From positions 1-6,109 of the forward strand of contig JAJZWK010000089.1 of NCBI GenBank assembly GCA_021846725.1: DNA of 6,109 nt, in the 5' to 3' direction. Both the position numbers and the translations under genes were made by a program. The notes under the pieces were generated by a model that was not told the origin of the DNA, did no database searches, and saw nothing but the letters and a program-made list of their open reading frames with translations. Below, in pieces: positions 5,294 through 6,109 of this stretch; within the stretch, counting starts at the first letter, position 1, and every line of letters begins with the position of its first letter. The DNA comes from Actinomycetes bacterium (GTDB lineage: Bacteria; Actinomycetota; Acidimicrobiia; Acidimicrobiales; JAMCPL01).

Positions 5294-5402
5294 ATGAAGC
5301 AACTTAAGAGACTCCCTTCTGGACAGTCGTTACCTACGCAGGAGCAGCTGGAAGAATGGACTCACGCATGAAGTAAATTAAGAGGCTTCCTTCTGGACAG
5401 TC
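5294..5402. repeat. 35-bp imperfect direct repeat of the bcp 3' end
   Basis: Copy A (5294-5328) and copy B (5368-5402) match at 31 of 35 positions, 74 bp apart. Copy B contains the last codons and stop of the Bcp gene (TVQKEAS, TAA on the minus strand, plus 10 bases beyond). Copy A would read TVQKGVS and TAA in the same register. Copy A is therefore a diverged duplicate of the gene's tail, lying downstream of the true one. Confidence 0.85.
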
Positions 5403-5851
5403 TCCAGTACTTTTGATGCATGACCATCAGCTTTGACGTTGTACCATGCCTTCTCCACCATACCGTCTGGTCCTATCAGAAACGTCGAACGAATTACCCC
5501 CTCAGTCTGCTTGCCATACATGACTTTCGTTCCAAATGCGCCATAAGCCTTCATGGTGCTGCGATCCACATCGGAAAGAAGCTTTATCGCCAAACCATAC
5601 TTCTCTGAAAACCGCTGATGGCTCTGGCCCGAGTCTGGCGATATCCCCAGAATAGTAATACCAGCTTCCTTGAATTCATCAAGATGGTCATTAAACTGGC
5701 ATGCCTCTTTTGTGCAGCCCGGCGTAGAATCCTTTGGATAGAAATAGACCACCACCCTACTGCCCCGAAAGTCATCCAGGGATACCATATTGCCTTCCGA
5801 ATCCGGCAATGTAAACACAGGCGCTTTCGCACCAACTTCCAACCGTGACAT
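5378..5851 (-). CDS. bcp: Thioredoxin-dependent thiol peroxidase, Bcp/PrxQ type
   Basis: A complete 157-residue peroxiredoxin of normal Bcp length that reduces hydrogen peroxide and organic hydroperoxides in the cytoplasm using thioredoxin. The thioredoxin fold starts GAKAPVFTLPDSEGNMVSL (7-25). The active-site loop YPKDSTPGCTKEAC (38-51) holds the peroxidatic Cys46 and, five residues on, the resolving Cys51, the helix-located CX4C pair of atypical 2-Cys Bcp/PrxQ enzymes. The conserved ILGISPDS and RSTFLIGPDG segments follow. The start is ATG 5851-5849 because AAGGAGG (5863-5857) lies 5 nt upstream. The frame is open upstream to 6103, but that part resembles no peroxiredoxin. No partner gene is adjacent. 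The last codons lie in the 35-bp direct repeat. Confidence 0.95.
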   Translation of the reverse strand: MSRLEVGAKAPVFTLPDSEGNMVSLDDFRGSRVVVYFYPKDSTPGCTKEACQFNDHLDEFKEAGITILGISPDSGQSHQRFSEKYGLAIKLLSDVDRSTMKAYGAFGTKVMYGKQTEGVIRSTFLIGPDGMVEKAWYNVKADGHASKVLETVQKEAS

Positions 5852-6109
5852 CACATCCTCCTTACTTGTTACTCCGTTCCTCTTCACATAGGCTCTATAC
5901 AATACTTTAGCGAGATCTTCACAATTGGGCTTGACCTGCTTCAATATTACCTGATTTCGATACTGACCACAAGTTAAGAGCTCTTTTACCACACGCCATC
6001 CACAGGGTTGCGTGGTCAGATAATGAGATATTCGCTGATACTTCAGGGAACGGCCACCGCGCCGCCACGGTTCTCGGTGGATATGCGCGTCGCTGATGCT
6101 CATTGATAC
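5852..6109. other. bcp leader and unassigned sequence up to the window edge
   Basis: The minus strand carries the strong bcp Shine-Dalgarno (5863-5857). The bcp frame stays open upstream to ATG 6103, but those 84 residues match nothing I know. A second minus-strand frame enters from the window edge (6107) and stops at 5921-5919; it could be the C-terminus of an upstream gene, but I do not recognise it. A weak TTGTGA -35-like / TGTATA -10-like pair on the minus strand, within about 5924-5896, might be a bcp promoter. Confidence 0.35.

Noticed and set aside
5852..6103. N-terminal extension of Bcp to ATG 6103
   Set aside because: Bcp proteins start at the GAKAPVFTLPD region, and a strong Shine-Dalgarno precedes ATG 5851.

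Overview
The window looks like a rearranged accessory stretch of an actinobacterial chromosome of moderate GC, judged by eye at about 45-48% and not computed. An Acidimicrobiia-like host is my best guess. The cues are an IS481-type transposase N-terminus of the actinobacterial kind, a mycobacterial-style acyl-CoA ligase, a decayed YCF48/BNR-type repeat protein with 'SCPTTTYCVATG' repeats of a style I associate with acidophilic actinobacteria, a possible Nur-type operator, and apparently leaderless transcription of a Fur-family gene. The assignment is an inference; nothing here is a decisive phylogenetic marker.

Layout. Positions 1-122 are the end of an insertion sequence reading leftward out of the window: terminal repeats at 60-120 and the first 19 codons of the transposase at 1-58. 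It has inserted into the 3' part of a small lipoprotein gene (107-355, minus). Next comes a complete ANL-superfamily acyl-CoA ligase (597-2411, minus, TTG start) carrying two low-complexity insertions. Positions 2412-2932 hold no intact gene: there is the ligase leader, a possible fragment of an LppX/LprG-like lipoprotein (plus), and one copy of a 47-bp direct repeat whose second copy covers the 3' end of the next gene.

Positions 2933-4272 form a tight two-gene minus-strand operon: a Fur-family metalloregulator followed 2 nt later by a multispanning HGITPDEH-motif membrane protein, a likely Ni/Co-type metal transporter. The operon promoter (TTGCAT-17-TATAAT) puts the transcript start at or next to the regulator ATG. 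Its -35 box lies inside a TGCAA-N5-TTGCA palindrome that matches the Nur (nickel-responsive Fur) box as I recall it. A heme-binding beta-barrel (nitrobindin/DUF1794-like) gene (4432-5061, plus) diverges from the same control region.

Positions 5062-5377 hold a frameshifted remnant of a YCF48/BNR-like repeat protein (minus) that abuts a 35-bp degenerate duplicate of the 3' end of the next gene. That gene is a complete Bcp-type thiol peroxidase (5378-5851, minus). The last 258 bases (5852-6109) are its leader plus sequence I cannot assign.

The most coherent functional unit is the regulator, transporter and divergent heme-binding gene: a small, apparently autoregulated metal-homeostasis locus, probably for nickel. 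The other striking pattern is structural. Two minus-strand genes (the transporter and bcp) each have a copy of their own 3' end, stop codon included, repeated 71 and 74 bp further downstream, among several other short direct duplications and gene remnants.
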